Shown piece by piece: positions 1-5,578 of a stretch of DNA of 10,952 bases. The DNA lies in NCBI GenBank assembly GCA_023261465.1, contig JAHFOW010000095.1, forward strand, positions 1-10,952, read 5' to 3'. Source of the DNA: Planctomycetota bacterium. Lineage in GTDB: Bacteria; Planctomycetota; Brocadiia; Brocadiales; Brocadiaceae. A program made the translations under genes and the position numbers. Every line of letters starts with the position of its first letter. The first letter of the stretch is position 1. The notes under the pieces were generated by a model, which was not told the origin of the DNA, did not search any database, and was given only the letters and a program-made list of their open reading frames with translations.

Positions 1-17
1 GAATAAATAAAAGTCTT

Positions 18-89
18 GGCTAATGATAAAGCTCACCCGCTGGCAATGAGCGCCAGCGAATTGCCAGCGGGTGCAACATCTAGTTAGGC
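18..89 (-). repeat. attC-like integron recombination site 1
   Basis: On the minus strand the site starts with an inverse-core-like box GCCTAAC (89-83) and ends with ATTAGCC (24-18), one base away from the GTTRRRY core consensus. Between them a perfect 14-bp stem (34-47 with 60-73) encloses a 12-nt loop. This is the folded-hairpin layout of attC sites. The antitoxin stop codon is only 7 bp from the inverse-core box, as is usual for a cassette gene. Site 2 has exactly the same length (72 bp) and a related loop. The first base of the core differs from consensus (A instead of G), which may weaken recombination. Both the identification and the activity are inferred from sequence pattern only. Confidence 0.7.
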
Positions 90-96
90 ATTAACT

Positions 97-291
97 TTAT
101 AAGTCAATATCTCTTACAACTTTATCAAGAGGTATCGTGGGTAAATCCTTAGAGTCTTCCTTTTCTCTTCTTAATTCTTTTATATCTTCGAAATCCTCTA
201 ACGCTTCTTGAATCTGCAAAAACTCCTCATAGGGTAATATGACAAATTGTTTCTTGCCTTCTTTTTCTATAACTTGTGGATGAATAACCAT
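97..291 (-). CDS. Phd/YefM-type antitoxin of a type II TA pair
   Basis: A 64-residue acidic protein. The N-terminal half (residues 14-35, including FVILPYEEFLQIQEAL) matches the Phd/YefM antitoxin pattern of a short strand followed by an amphipathic helix. The C-terminal half (about 36-64) is highly charged, as expected for a disordered toxin-binding tail. It starts 9 bp after the stop of the toxin gene, and a strong GGAGG site overlaps that stop, so the two are surely co-translated. The order is toxin first, antitoxin second. It is inferred to neutralise the RelE-like partner and to autoregulate the operon. Its stop lies 7 bp from attC-like site 1. Confidence 0.8.
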   Translation of the reverse strand: MVIHPQVIEKEGKKQFVILPYEEFLQIQEALEDFEDIKELRREKEDSKDLPTIPLDKVVRDIDL

Positions 292-300
292 AGTTACCTC

Positions 301-549
301 CTATCTATAAGCTTCCTTCCTATGCCGAATACGATAAACGATTATTTTTTCCCCTTCAACCTCGAAAAGTATACGCCAATCACCAACTCGCATCCTATAC
401 TCAGGAGTAAAGTTTGTCAACTTCTTTACGTCTCCCTGAATGTCGTCTTCAAGAAGCTTCAATTTCTCAATTATCTTTTTTCCATCTGATTTTGGTATGT
501 CTTTTAGATCTTTGATAGCCCTTGGTTTTAATTCAACTTTGTATTTCAT
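301..549 (-). CDS. RelE/ParE-superfamily toxin (putative mRNA interferase)
   Basis: An 82-residue basic protein with the typical RelE layout. It has an N-terminal strand (KYKVELKPRAIKDLKDIP), two helices (about 12-45), then the C-terminal sheet with the signature YRMRVGDWRILFEVEG (about 51-66) and a basic end, YRIRHRKEAYR. In this family the Arg-rich sheet cleaves mRNA in the ribosomal A site. I prefer the ATG at 549: an in-frame GTG at 579 lies inside attC-like site 2 and would add ten residues absent from the family. The ATG is only 12 bp from the attC-like core, and the Shine-Dalgarno sequence is weak (AAGAAAA), as is common for cassette genes that rely on outside transcription. Confidence 0.85.
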   Translation of the reverse strand: MKYKVELKPRAIKDLKDIPKSDGKKIIEKLKLLEDDIQGDVKKLTNFTPEYRMRVGDWRILFEVEGEKIIVYRIRHRKEAYR

Positions 550-561
550 GTTTTTTCTTAG

Positions 562-633
562 GCATAACGATAAGCACACCTGCCGCTATGGAGCGCCAGC
601 GGAATAGCGGTCAGGTGAAGCGCCTTGTTAGGC
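562..633 (-). repeat. attC-like integron recombination site 2
   Basis: Read on the minus strand it runs from GCCTAAC (633-627, fits RYYYAAC) to GTTATGC (568-562, close to GTTRRRY and a commonly seen core variant). The inner arms (577-589 and 604-617) pair over 13 bp with one unpaired base at 611, like the extrahelical bases that set strand choice in real attC sites. The AAGGCGC stretch after the inverse core is also typical of attC L boxes. It lies 74 bp downstream of the methyltransferase gene and 12 bp upstream of the toxin gene. That is the right place for the attC of a methyltransferase cassette. Confidence 0.75.
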
Positions 634-707
634 TATTTTCTTTCTTTTTGCATCTTCAATTTTTTTCTAAATTGCATGGCTGCGGTACTTAGCTCTGCAA
701 CCGATTT

Positions 708-1355
708 CTATTTTTTACATATAACCGAAAATGTCGTGGTTATTAAGGCAGTCCGATTGCATATAATTGTATATTCTCTTGCACAAGATTCTTTTAACAA
801 ACATTGAAGCCTTCTTTTTGAAAATAGGTATAGATGTTCTTTCGTTGACCACCATGGTTTCATTTTTGCGCAATATTTATAAAATAAATAATTGTTCCAA
901 TGTAGAAAAACAATATTTGAGTGGGATTCTATCGGGAAATATTTATTTGGTGTTGTAAAATATACATTTTTTGCAACACGCAACATTTCATTAAGAAATT
1001 TCTTTTGTTTTATATCATTTCCGACATGCTCAATAACTGCATTAGAAAAAACCCAGTCAAATTCATTATCTTTAAATGGGAATGTTTCTCCGTTGTAACT
1101 AACAAATCGACACCGTGGATACAACTGATCCATTCCATCAGTCTCCTCGATACCAAGACCAGTATACGTTTTATAGTCATACCGGTAAGTTTTTAAAAAA
1201 TAATTTGTTGTGTCTGCCACCTTTCTTTTTGTTTCATTTGTGAAACCAACATCAAGGACAGTCATTCCCTCTTTGAATTTTGAATAGAATTGATCCAGCT
1301 TTTTCTTTCTGGAAGAAATAGTAATCTTTTTCTTTATGGCTGAAATGATAGACAT
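708..1355 (-). CDS. Class I SAM-dependent methyltransferase (methyltransferase 11-like)
   Basis: A 215-residue protein. Residues 33-42 (VLDVGFTNET) are a diverged SAM-binding motif I. Residues 99-111 (FDWVFSNAVIEHV) are the family's D-x-V-x-S-x-x-V-x-E-H motif. Residues 127-146 (VAKNVYFTTPNKYFPIESHS) resemble methyltransferases found in surface-glycan loci. The substrate cannot be read from sequence; a sugar or glycan intermediate is a guess. The ATG has an AGGA site 7 bp upstream. The gene is AT-rich like the rest of 640-2140 and is followed by attC-like site 2, so it is probably a second, incomplete cassette. Its upstream boundary has been replaced by an IS-like end only 15 bp before the start codon. 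Confidence 0.8.
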   Translation of the reverse strand: MSIISAIKKKITISSRKKKLDQFYSKFKEGMTVLDVGFTNETKRKVADTTNYFLKTYRYDYKTYTGLGIEETDGMDQLYPRCRFVSYNGETFPFKDNEFDWVFSNAVIEHVGNDIKQKKFLNEMLRVAKNVYFTTPNKYFPIESHSNIVFLHWNNYLFYKYCAKMKPWWSTKEHLYLFSKRRLQCLLKESCAREYTIICNRTALITTTFSVICKK

Positions 1356-1370
1356 TTTAATTTCCTATAA

Positions 1371-1482
1371 TGTACCCCAAAAACTGGACAGCATGTTAAG
1401 ATAGAATAATCTGACTGCCGGAGGACAGTCATGGAGAGTAAGAAGACTAAGGTGTACCCCATTGTCTAGACAATGGGGTACA
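1371..1482 (+). mobile_element. Solo left end and right-end-like terminus of an IS3-type element
   Basis: Position 1371 begins TGTACCCCAAAAACTGGACA, which has the TG-starting terminal repeat style of IS3-family elements. It is followed by a leader, a strong GGAGG (1420-1424) and an ATG (1431). At 1463-1482 a right-end-like terminus ends in GGGGTACA; 12 of the 20 terminal bases match the inverse of the left end. The whole transposase body is missing between them. No clear target duplication is seen at 1363-1370 versus 1483-1490. This is a decayed, internally deleted remnant or two fused ends. Family assignment is from terminal style only. Confidence 0.5.
1431..1469 (+). pseudogene. Transposase OrfA start fragment
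   Basis: After a well-spaced GGAGG, ATG opens a 12-codon frame (MESKKTKVYPIV) that hits TAG at the centre of the 44-bp palindrome. A short Met-Glu/Lys-Ser-Lys-Lys-Thr start is common in OrfA of IS3-type elements. The sequence is too short for a firm family call, so this rests mainly on the adjacent IS-like end and on the intact leader with its ribosome-binding site. Confidence 0.4.
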
Positions 1483-1489
1483 CCTTAGT
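1446..1489. repeat. 44-bp perfect palindrome
   Basis: Positions 1446-1489 equal their own reverse complement over all 44 bases, with no loop, centred on CTAG at 1466-1469. It contains TGTACCCC and GGGGTACA in mirror positions, as if two identical IS ends met head to head. There is no T-run on either side, so it is not a classic intrinsic terminator. Confidence 0.9.
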
Positions 1490-1526
1490 TAAATAATGAA
1501 GGTGACCCTAATTCCACATGATTGAC

Positions 1527-1745
1527 TTATTTACAAGCCCCCATTTTAGTTAGATGAGTTATTTCTTTCGGTAAATTAATCGGTAGAAGTCCGGCTGTCT
1601 TAGCCTCCAGAATAGTAATTTGCCCAATACCTCTTGCTGTTATGCCGACATTAACATTCCAACCGTAAGAAATATCCCGTAAAATAGGTTCATTGTTGAA
1701 GCGGATAAACAAAATGTCCTCTTTTTCGTCGTATGTAATATCCAT
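1527..1745 (-). CDS. DUF2283 family small protein (putative antitoxin partner)
   Basis: A 72-residue protein. The N-terminal MDITYDEKEDILFIRFNN is the DUF2283 signature (I-x-Y-D-x-x-x-D-x-x-x-I-x-F). A Gly-Ile-Gly-Gln-Ile-Thr-Ile-Leu-Glu-Ala segment (about 39-48) matches the family's second half. It starts 5 bp after the DUF4258 gene, and its GGAG site lies in that gene's last codons, so they form one transcription unit. DUF2283 genes are often paired with DUF4258 genes, and the pair is thought to behave like a toxin-antitoxin module. That function is inferred. The C-terminal end (ITHLTKMGACK) goes a little beyond the usual domain. Confidence 0.75.
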   Translation of the reverse strand: MDITYDEKEDILFIRFNNEPILRDISYGWNVNVGITARGIGQITILEAKTAGLLPINLPKEITHLTKMGACK

Positions 1746-1750
1746 ATAAT

Positions 1751-1948
1751 TTACTCCATAAGTTGCCAGTTAATCATAACTGTTTTAACTATAATCTCGT
1801 CCTCCAGTACCACCGCAGCACAAATTAAATTATCATCCCGCGCAGGATACGTTTTAAGTATCCATACACGTTTGTCATCTTTATACTTTAATGTACCCGT
1901 CTCTATTAAATCCAATAGAAGCGATTCATCAATATGGCGTTCTATCAT
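1751..1948 (-). CDS. DUF4258 family protein, probably missing its N-terminal start
   Basis: From the ATG at 1948 the product is 65 residues. It has the family's helix (IDESLLLDLIETGTLKY) and a C-terminal sheet (DNLICAAVVLEDEIIVKTVMINW) like the RelE-fold DUF4258 proteins. The same frame continues upstream of this ATG as VRITCHAAERM, which fits the N-terminal H-A-x-x-R-M motif of the family. That segment has no ATG, GTG or TTG before the in-frame TAG about 20 codons upstream. Either an unusual start codon is used or the 5' end was lost, leaving a short and perhaps inactive toxin. Partner of the DUF2283 gene 5 bp downstream. Confidence 0.65.
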   Translation of the reverse strand: MIERHIDESLLLDLIETGTLKYKDDKRVWILKTYPARDDNLICAAVVLEDEIIVKTVMINWQLME

Positions 1949-2141
1949 GCGCTCAGCAGCATGACACGTTATTCTTACCGCTTTTGGAAACGAGTGCTAT
2001 ACAATTTATGTTCCGTTTAAAATTTGGGGATATGGGGACACTATACTTAATTTTCAGATTAGTTGATGACGAAGGGAAATAATTAAATATGATGTCACTG
2101 GAATTTTTCAAAAAACTAACCTGTTACAAAAATGAAAGTTC
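1949..2141. other. AT-rich spacer with a possible transposon-derived arm
   Basis: No convincing gene. The stretch 2034-2054 (GGGGACACTATACTTAATTTT) resembles, from memory, one arm of the palindromes next to IS200-like or REP-associated transposases, but the complementary arm is not seen nearby. The spacer separates the broken DUF4258 gene from the end of cimA and probably marks the edge of the accessory region. No clear terminator is seen for cimA. Confidence 0.35.
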
Positions 2142-3758
2142 CTATGCAATTAGATTATCTGTATATTTATTTTTATCTGCTGCTTTTTCGCTCCCGGCCG
2201 ATTCCTGCTCTTTCAGCAACTTATACTCGATACTATCCACAAGGGCATGCCAGCTTGCGTCAATGAGGTTTTCAGAAACGCCAACGGTACTCCAAATGTT
2301 CGTTTCGTCCTGCGATTCAATGATTACCCGCACCTTTGCCGCAGTTCCTTTACGTGGATTAATAACCCGCACCTTATAATCCACGAGTTTCATACCTTTT
2401 AACGTTGGATAAAATCGGTCCAACGCCTTACGCAGAGCTGTGTCAAGCGCATTTACCGGGCCTTCTCCCTCGCTTGCACAAAGTTCCTGAATACCATTTA
2501 CCTTGATCTTTACAGTTGCCTCTGTTACCGGCAGGCTGCTTTCCCTCTTTTCTACGATCACACGGAAACCCTGTAGGTCAAAAAAGGGTTTGTATCTACC
2601 AGCCTTTTTTCTCACGAGCAATTCAAAAGACGCCTCAGCAGACTCAAACTGATACCCCTCGTTCTCCAGGTTCTGGACATCATCGAGAATAGACCGCAGG
2701 AGTTCAGTATCATGGGTAAGATTAAACTTCTCCACCTTGGCAAGGATTGTAGAACTGCCCGACAGTTCCGAGATCAATATCCTTCTTTCATTCCCAACTG
2801 ATTCAGGGGGAATATGTTCGTAAGTGCCCCTGTCTTTCCGAATGGCATTGATATGTAATCCCCCCTTGTGGGCAAAGGCGCTCGTCCCCACAAAGGGTTG
2901 ATTCGACCGAAGGAGTAAATTCGCCGTCTCATACACAAATCTCGATACTTCTGTCAGTTTTTTGAGTCCACCCTCTTTTAAACAATGATACCCTTTTTTC
3001 AAGACAAGGTTGGGAATAATAGAGCACAAGTCTGCATTTCCACACCGCTCTCCAAGTCCGTTAATCGTACCCTGTACCTGTCTTACCCCCTGCTCTATTG
3101 CAATAAGGGTATTCGCTACGGCGAGGTCTCCGTCATTGTGGACATGGATACCCACCATCCCGTTTACTTTTGCACTGACGTCTTTAACAATCGCCGAAAC
3201 TTCCGCAGGCAGGCTACCCCCATTGGTATCACAGAGCACAAGGGCGTCTGCGCCTGAGGTATGAGCTACCTGAAGTACTTTTATAGCATATTCAGGATTC
3301 TTCTTGTACCCATCAAAAAAATGCTCGGCGTCAAAAAATACCTCCCGATGCTTTGATTTCAGGTAGGTTATGGTGTCGGCAACCATCCGGAGATTTTCGT
3401 CAAGCGAGACCTTCAGGACATTGGCCACCTGAAAATCCCAACTTTTTCCAACAATCGTCACAACAGGTGTTTCCGCATCAAGGAGTGCATGCACGTTTTT
3501 ATCGTCTTCAACCCGCTTGTCCGCCCGCCGGGTGCTCCCAAAGGCGGCAACCTTCGCATGGCGCAATGTGAGCGACTTTACTTCTTTAAAATAGGACTCG
3601 TCCTTGGGGTTGGCTATAGGATAACCGCCTTCAATATAATCTACCCCCAGATCGTCCAGCTTTAAGGTAATCGCCAGTTTGTCCTGCAATGAAAAGGAAA
3701 CCCCTTCTGATTGGCTTCCATCCCGCAACGTAGTATCGTAGATAAAAATTCTGTCCAT
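2142..3758 (-). CDS. cimA: (R)-citramalate synthase
   Basis: A 538-residue protein of the citramalate/2-isopropylmalate synthase family. It condenses pyruvate and acetyl-CoA to (R)-citramalate, the first step of threonine-independent isoleucine synthesis, in the cytoplasm. The catalytic barrel covers about 1-285: DTTLRDGSQ (8-16) carries the active-site Arg12 and Asp13, HVHND (205-209) holds the metal-binding His pair, and GERCGNADL is at 236-244. A linker with AFAHKGGLHINAI (294-306) leads to the regulatory LeuA dimer domain (about 385-515). The length and the short FIYDTTLRDG start fit the CimA-type family rather than LeuA or homocitrate synthase. No good Shine-Dalgarno sequence precedes the ATG. 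A charged 25-residue tail ends the protein. Confidence 0.9.
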   Translation of the reverse strand: MDRIFIYDTTLRDGSQSEGVSFSLQDKLAITLKLDDLGVDYIEGGYPIANPKDESYFKEVKSLTLRHAKVAAFGSTRRADKRVEDDKNVHALLDAETPVVTIVGKSWDFQVANVLKVSLDENLRMVADTITYLKSKHREVFFDAEHFFDGYKKNPEYAIKVLQVAHTSGADALVLCDTNGGSLPAEVSAIVKDVSAKVNGMVGIHVHNDGDLAVANTLIAIEQGVRQVQGTINGLGERCGNADLCSIIPNLVLKKGYHCLKEGGLKKLTEVSRFVYETANLLLRSNQPFVGTSAFAHKGGLHINAIRKDRGTYEHIPPESVGNERRILISELSGSSTILAKVEKFNLTHDTELLRSILDDVQNLENEGYQFESAEASFELLVRKKAGRYKPFFDLQGFRVIVEKRESSLPVTEATVKIKVNGIQELCASEGEGPVNALDTALRKALDRFYPTLKGMKLVDYKVRVINPRKGTAAKVRVIIESQDETNIWSTVGVSENLIDASWHALVDSIEYKLLKEQESAGSEKAADKNKYTDNLIA

Positions 3759-3780
3759 GTGTCTGTAATTCGTAAAAGTT

Positions 3781-3859
3781 TTGGTAGGTCAACCGTCCCG
3801 GTTGACCAAATCAAAAGCAACAAACGGATACAGGACAAGCAAGACGCTTGTCCTACCAA
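3781..3859. repeat. REP-like composite palindrome
   Basis: An outer inverted repeat TTGGTAGG (3781-3788) / CCTACCAA (3852-3859) encloses two perfect 9-bp hairpins: 3787-3795 with 3799-3807 (3-nt loop) and 3832-3840 with 3846-3854 (5-nt loop). The inner hairpins overlap the outer arms, so alternative folds compete. It lies just upstream of cimA, between two divergent genes. Its style is that of dispersed REP/BIME elements, not a terminator, because no T-run follows. Confidence 0.75.
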
Positions 3860-3860
3860 C

Positions 3861-4073
3861 ACCGCATCAAAAACTGCTTAATTAAAATGGAAATTACTGT
3901 GATATTGGTATATCATCAATTTTTACAGATGTTATCAATGCTCCGGGAGGTTGTCAAGTTATCTTTATGTAACTCAAGGCTTTATACTTGCGCCCACACA
4001 CTCAGAAATGGTGTGGCTGCCAGATTGCAAATCCTCAACGTCAAACGCATCCCGATAAAAGATGTTTTATTCA
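3861..4073. other. Intergenic stretch without a recognised gene
   Basis: No supported coding frame. A modest hairpin (CCACAC near 3993 with GTGTGG near 4011) is the only structure I notice. A short untranslated RNA cannot be excluded, but nothing here matches a known RNA family that I recognise. Confidence 0.4.
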
Positions 4074-4103
4074 TTGACCAGCAAGCAAAATTTCTCTTAT
4101 AAT
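4074..4103 (+). promoter_or_regulatory. Sigma70-like promoter of the ahbD-like gene
   Basis: TTGACC (4074-4079) is followed after 18 bp by a perfect TATAAT (4098-4103). Transcription would start near 4110, leaving a 5' leader of about 120 nt before the ATG at 4230. The leader contains a small hairpin (GTAACC 4170-4175 with GGTTAC 4190-4195). Confidence 0.6.
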
Positions 4104-4229
4104 TAGAAAAATGTGTTTTTATTATACGAACGTCTCTATAATGTAAACTTACAATTTTAATCTTTACGGGTAACCTCTGTACGCACCGCGGTTACTTATT
4201 GTTTTATTTAATACAACTTGGAGGAAATT

Positions 4230-5462
4230 ATGTCACATCCACACGGTAAACATCCAGGCGGTCATCCCGTTCCCCATGGGCATCCACACGGTCATCCCCA
4301 TGGACACGGAGACCAACCTGAAACGATAAGAGAAACATATACACGTATCAAAGATGACACTTCTGGAAAACCCGCTATAGAGTATATGAAAAACATGAAA
4401 AACCAGTTGCGTCTGGTTTTCTGGGAAACAACGGTGGGTTGTAACCTTGAATGTATACACTGCCGTCGTCTCGATGTAAGCACTACCCTGGCTAAAGACG
4501 ATATGACCACTAAGGAGGCATTTGCATTCGTAGACGCCGTTGCAGAGGTGGGCAGGCCCATCCTCGTGCTCAGCGGCGGAGAACCGCTTTTCAGACCAGA
4601 CATCTTCGACATTGCAAAGTATGCGGTCGGTAAAGGTTTGAGCGTGGCGCTGGCAACCAATGGAACACTGGTTGACGATGATACTGCACGGAAGATTGTG
4701 GATACAGGCATTGCCCGTGTGTCCATCAGTTTTGATGGCGCTGATGCAAAAACCCACGACGGGTTCAGAAAGATACCAGGCTCATTTGAACGTTCTCTTG
4801 CCGGATTTAAACGTCTTCGCGACCTCGGCATGAGTATGCAGATTAACTGCACCATTGCCAAACATAACGTTCATCAAATCGACAACCTTTATCAACTTGC
4901 CTTAAAACTGGGCGCTGATGCGATGCATCTTTTTATGTTAGTGCCTGTCGGATGCGGTGTTGAAATTGCCGAGGATCAGATGCTTCCCCCTGAAAAATAT
5001 GAAGCCGTACTAAACCATTTTTACGACCTTTCCAAAGAGGCAAAGATCCAAACAAAGGCCACCTGCGCCCCCCACTATTTCCGCATCATGCGGGAACGTG
5101 CAAAGGAGGAAGGGATTACGATTTCACCCAAGACACACGGTATGGCCGCCATGACAAAGGGTTGCCTGGCAGGCACGGGTGTTTGCTTTGTTTCCCACAA
5201 GGGTGAGGTTTTCCCCTGTGGATATTTACCGGTTGAAGCGGGTCATGTAAAGAAGCAAAAATTTGCAGATATCTGGAATGATTCACCCGTATTCCAAAAA
5301 TTGCGCGATCCCGATTTGTTAGAAGGAAAATGCGGGGCGTGTGAATATAAGAAGGTTTGCGAGGGTTGCAGGGCACGCGCCTTTTATGATACCGGCAACT
5401 ATCTGGCAGAAGAACCATATTGCATTTACCAGCCAAAATTAACACGCGCAACTAACACCTGA
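4230..5462 (+). CDS. ahbD: Radical SAM/SPASM protein, AhbD-like haem b synthase
   Basis: A 410-residue protein. CNLECIHC (Cys71, Cys75, Cys78) is the radical SAM CxxxCxxC cluster motif. LSGGEP (114-119) is the SAM-contacting motif. A C-terminal SPASM region carries Cys at 312, 319, 330, 368, 371, 377, 380 and 398 for additional Fe-S clusters. Segments such as ATCAPHYFRIMRERAKEEG and TKGCLAGTGVCFVSHKGEVF fit AhbD, which in the siroheme route oxidatively decarboxylates two propionates of Fe-coproporphyrin III to vinyls, giving haem b. A related NirJ-type enzyme is the main alternative. Residues 2-28 are a His/Pro/Gly-rich tail with ten His. The ATG at 4230 has GGAGG 5 bp upstream; the in-frame TTG at 4218 overlaps that site and is rejected. 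Confidence 0.7.
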   Translation: MSHPHGKHPGGHPVPHGHPHGHPHGHGDQPETIRETYTRIKDDTSGKPAIEYMKNMKNQLRLVFWETTVGCNLECIHCRRLDVSTTLAKDDMTTKEAFAFVDAVAEVGRPILVLSGGEPLFRPDIFDIAKYAVGKGLSVALATNGTLVDDDTARKIVDTGIARVSISFDGADAKTHDGFRKIPGSFERSLAGFKRLRDLGMSMQINCTIAKHNVHQIDNLYQLALKLGADAMHLFMLVPVGCGVEIAEDQMLPPEKYEAVLNHFYDLSKEAKIQTKATCAPHYFRIMRERAKEEGITISPKTHGMAAMTKGCLAGTGVCFVSHKGEVFPCGYLPVEAGHVKKQKFADIWNDSPVFQKLRDPDLLEGKCGACEYKKVCEGCRARAFYDTGNYLAEEPYCIYQPKLTRATNT

Positions 5463-5468
5463 CGTAAA

Positions 5469-5514
5469 AATTAACTGTGTAGGGGCGTATTGCGATGCGC
5501 CCCTACAATTAACT
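5469..5514. repeat. REP-like hairpin flanked by an 8-bp direct repeat
   Basis: Perfect 10-bp arms TGTAGGGGCG (5478-5487) and CGCCCCTACA (5498-5507) enclose a 10-nt loop. The identical octamer AATTAACT lies on both sides (5469-5476 and 5507-5514), like a target-site duplication around an insert of about 30 bp. It sits between the convergent ahbD-like gene and lysC and could also end transcription from either side. Confidence 0.75.
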
Positions 5515-5521
5515 CCTACTC

Positions 5522-5550
5522 TAAAAAAAGACCGTACCTTGAGACGGTTT
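5522..5550 (-). terminator. Probable intrinsic terminator of lysC
   Basis: On the minus strand a short stem ACCGT/ACGGT (5548-5544 with 5535-5531) with an 8-nt loop is followed within two bases by seven T residues (5529-5523). The stem is weak (5 bp), but its place about 30 bp after the lysC stop and the T-run support the call. Confidence 0.55.
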
Positions 5551-5578
5551 AAATTTCTAACGGTTGCATGCACAAAGA

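Larger units (their letters stand above)
24..567 (-). mobile_element. Putative integron gene cassette carrying a toxin-antitoxin pair
   Basis: If the two attC-like sites recombine after the G of the GTTRRRY core on the minus strand, the excisable unit runs from 567 down to 24, about 544 bp. It contains only the toxin gene, the antitoxin gene and one attC-like site downstream of them, in the canonical order gene(s) then attC. Toxin-antitoxin cassettes are well known in chromosomal integrons, where they are thought to stabilise the array. No integrase gene is in this window, so this may belong to an integron continuing to the left or to a cluster of attC sites lacking an integrase. Confidence 0.6.

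Noticed and set aside
549..579. Longer RelE toxin start (GTG at 579)
   Set aside because: The extra ten residues come from the attC-like site and are not part of the family's N-terminus.
625..1196. Plus-strand open frames across the methyltransferase region
   Set aside because: They overlap the methyltransferase in antisense, and their composition is that of AT-rich shadow frames.
1446..1489. Palindrome as an intrinsic terminator
   Set aside because: There is no loop and no T-run on either strand.
3848..4102. 84-codon open frame between cimA and the ahbD-like gene
   Set aside because: No ribosome-binding site, no family resemblance, and it runs through a hairpin repeat and the promoter of the next gene.
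4233..4861. Long open frames antisense to the ahbD-like gene
   Set aside because: They are shadows of a clearly coding frame, with no ribosome-binding sites and no recognisable domains.
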